The notes beneath the pieces are model-generated. The model had not been told where the DNA came from and ran no database searches. It was given only the letters and a program-made list of their open reading frames with translations. From an uncultured Methylophilus sp. (GTDB lineage Bacteria > Pseudomonadota > Gammaproteobacteria > Burkholderiales > Methylophilaceae): 7,471 nt of DNA. Shown here piece by piece: positions 5,777 to 7,471 of the stretch. The stretch covers positions 1-7,471 of the forward strand of contig CAKZJM010000058.1 in the NCBI GenBank assembly GCA_936943315.1, given 5' to 3'. The position numbers and the translations under genes were made by a program. Positions within the stretch are counted from its first letter, which is position 1; each line of letters starts with the position of its first letter.

Positions 5777-7218
5777 GTAAATACATTATTCCCGCCCCGG
5801 TGCATGGCATTACGGCAGACAGCCGCCAGGTGGAAAAGCATGGCTTGTTCCTGGCTTATCCTGGCCAGCACAGCGATGGCCGCGACTATATTGAAGAAGC
5901 CATCGCCAAAGGTGTCAATACCGTGATCTGGGATAGCCAGGGGTTTGACTGGAACCCGGAATGGACCGTACACAATATCGCCATCCCAGACCTCAAATCG
6001 CAAGTCGGGCATATTGCCAGCCAGTTTTATAAGGATCCTTCCGAGCAGTTATGGTGCGTAGGGGTGACCGGCACAAACGGTAAAACCACGGTCACGCATT
6101 GGCTGGCACAAGCCTATCGCTTCTTGCAGAAAAAATCTGCCGTGATTGGCACGCTGGGCAATGGGGCGCTGGATGATCTGCAGCCGACGCAAAACACGAC
6201 GCCTGGCCCGGTGGAGCTGCAAAGAATGCTGGCAACTTTTGTGCTGGATGAAGTGCGCATGGTGGCGATGGAAGTCTCTTCGCATGGTCTGGATCAGGGC
6301 CGCGTCAATGGCGTGGCTTTTGATGTCGCAGTGTTCACCAACCTGAGCCGCGACCACCTGGATTATCACCTGACCATGGAAGCCTATCAGGCCGCCAAGC
6401 GTAAGCTGTTTGACTGGCAAACCCTGTCTGCCTCTGTCGTGAATGCAGACGATGCGTTTGGGCTGGTGCTGATTGAGGCACTGCGTGCACAAGGTAAAAA
6501 AGTGTTGAGTTACGGCTTGCACCAGGAGGCTGACGTGTGCGCAACCGCGGTCACCATGCATGCGACCGGTTTTGAGATTCAGGTGCGCACGGCACAAGGC
6601 CGCGGCGATATCCAGTTACACGCCCTGGGTCAATTCAATGTCTACAACGCGCTGGCCGTGCTGGCCAGCTTGCTGGCAAATGACGTGGCCTTGCCTGCTG
6701 CCTTGCAGGCGGTGTCTGGACTAGTGCCTGTGGCAGGCCGCATGCAGATGTTTGGCGGCGGTGATTTGCCCTTGGTGGTGGTCGATTATGCCCACACGCC
6801 GGACGCACTGGAAAAAGCCTTGCATACCTTGCGCATTCAGGCGCGCGGCAAACTCAGCTGCGTGTTTGGCTGTGGCGGTGACCGCGATGCCGGTAAACGT
6901 AGCGAAATGGGCCGCATTGCTGATGAGCTGGCCGATACGGTGATTGTGACCAACGACAATCCCCGCACTGAAAATCCTTACGCCATTATTGCCGCGATTG
7001 CCGAAGGGATGACACGTGAAGTGACCGTGGAAATCGACCGTGCCAAAGCGATCGCGATGGCTATCGGTCAGGCAGGCAAAGGCGATGTGGTGCTGGTAGC
7101 AGGCAAAGGCCACGAAGACTATCAGGAAATTCAGGGTATCCGCTATCCGTTCAGTGATGCTGATTGGGTGCAAAACGCATTGAAGAAGCACACATCGAAT
7201 GCGAGGGTGACAGCATGA
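5773..7218 (+). CDS. murE: UDP-MurNAc-tripeptide synthetase MurE (meso-DAP adding)
   Basis: MurE is a cytoplasmic ATP-dependent ligase that adds the third residue to UDP-MurNAc-L-Ala-D-Glu. The 481-residue protein has the three Mur ligase domains: an N-terminal UDP-binding part with TADSRQVEKHGLFLAYPG (14-31), the ATP-binding loop GVTGTNGKTT (97-106), NTTPGP (141-146), EVSSHGLDQGR (167-177), FTNLSRDHLDYH (188-199), and AAKRKLF (207-213), whose first Lys is probably the carbamylated residue of the family. DYAHTPDALEKAL (338-350) and the closing KGHEDYQ (445-451) follow. DNPRTENP (395-402) contains the DNPR signature of meso-diaminopimelate-adding enzymes, rather than the variants of lysine-adding ones. 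The start is GTG 5773, overlapping the ftsI stop as GTGA, with a near-perfect AAGGAGG (5762-5768) 4 bases upstream. Translational coupling with ftsI is likely. Confidence 0.97.
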   Translation: MSKYIIPAPVHGITADSRQVEKHGLFLAYPGQHSDGRDYIEEAIAKGVNTVIWDSQGFDWNPEWTVHNIAIPDLKSQVGHIASQFYKDPSEQLWCVGVTGTNGKTTVTHWLAQAYRFLQKKSAVIGTLGNGALDDLQPTQNTTPGPVELQRMLATFVLDEVRMVAMEVSSHGLDQGRVNGVAFDVAVFTNLSRDHLDYHLTMEAYQAAKRKLFDWQTLSASVVNADDAFGLVLIEALRAQGKKVLSYGLHQEADVCATAVTMHATGFEIQVRTAQGRGDIQLHALGQFNVYNALAVLASLLANDVALPAALQAVSGLVPVAGRMQMFGGGDLPLVVVDYAHTPDALEKALHTLRIQARGKLSCVFGCGGDRDAGKRSEMGRIADELADTVIVTNDNPRTENPYAIIAAIAEGMTREVTVEIDRAKAIAMAIGQAGKGDVVLVAGKGHEDYQEIQGIRYPFSDADWVQNALKKHTSNARVTA

Positions 7219-7471
7219 TCTCGCTGAAAACGATTGCTGAAGTATTGCACGGCACACTGCATGGCGCAGATGTCACGGTGACCTCTGTGGATACCGATAG
7301 CCGCCGTGCGCAAGCCGGGCAACTGTTTGTGGCGTTGGCGGGGGATAAGTTTGATGGGCATGACTTCCTGCCGCAAGTGGCTGTGCAGGGTGCCGTGGCG
7401 GCCTTGGTCAGCAAACCGGTGGCGACTGACTTGCCTACCGTAGAGGTCAAAGACACGCGTCTGGCATTGGG
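7215..7471 (+). CDS. murF: UDP-MurNAc-tripeptide:D-Ala-D-Ala ligase MurF, N-terminal part
   Basis: Only the first 85 codons are in the window; the frame runs off the right edge. The product begins MISLKTIAEVLHGTLHG and contains TDSRRAQAGQLFVALAGDKFDGHDF, the N-terminal substrate-binding block of MurF. The same block in MurE has AYPG where this one has ALAG. MurF ligates D-Ala-D-Ala to the UDP-MurNAc-tripeptide, completing the pentapeptide precursor. The ATG overlaps the murE stop as ATGA, and GAGGGTG (7203-7209) lies 5 bases upstream. The ATP-binding loop and catalytic parts are beyond the window, so integrity cannot be judged. Confidence 0.95.
   Translation, partial: MISLKTIAEVLHGTLHGADVTVTSVDTDSRRAQAGQLFVALAGDKFDGHDFLPQVAVQGAVAALVSKPVATDLPTVEVKDTRLAL

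Noticed and set aside
2303..7471. A novel system hidden within the dcw genes
   Set aside because: All six genes match known families in standard order, with catalytic motifs intact where visible. I saw no inserted gene, fusion or frameshift.

Overview
The window reads as a chromosomal segment of a Gram-negative bacterium, probably a betaproteobacterium. A Methylophilaceae-like methylotroph is my guess; it rests on the overall look of the proteins, not on a search. The main content is the promoter-proximal part of the division and cell-wall (dcw) cluster in the order mraZ-rsmH-ftsL-ftsI-murE-murF, which is the standard proteobacterial order. The MurE ligase carries the DNPR signature of enzymes that add meso-diaminopimelate, which fits a Gram-negative wall.

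Left part (1 to about 1570, + strand): the C-terminal end of a GGDEF diguanylate cyclase, then a 386-residue, very tryptophan-rich integral membrane protein of unknown function that seems to contain an internal duplication, then a strong intrinsic terminator. Middle (1599-1976, - strand): a small glutaredoxin-like protein with a CPYC active site and an N-terminal membrane anchor. It is divergent from the dcw cluster.

The 326-base region between the glutaredoxin gene and mraZ is AT-rich. It holds a perfect hairpin with a U-tract and a good sigma-70-type promoter (TTGCCA, 17 bases, TATAGT) whose -35 box lies inside that hairpin. Next come four 10-base tandem repeats with a G-x-G core, starting in the -10 box and running past the expected transcription start. 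Position, period and core match what is known of MraZ operators, so this looks like an autoregulated Pmra.

Right part (2303-7471, + strand): six tightly packed genes. mraZ/rsmH, ftsI/murE and murE/murF share 4-base ATGA or GTGA stop/start overlaps; rsmH-ftsL and ftsL-ftsI are separated by 9 and about 19 bases. MraZ is the cluster regulator, RsmH methylates 16S rRNA, FtsL and FtsI are septal divisome proteins, and MurE and MurF add the third residue and the D-Ala-D-Ala dipeptide to the peptidoglycan precursor. All these proteins look intact, and murF is cut by the window edge.

I found no mobile element, CRISPR array, tRNA or rRNA. The dcw genes are ordinary. The points worth a second look are the mraZ upstream region, the unknown membrane protein and the anchored glutaredoxin.
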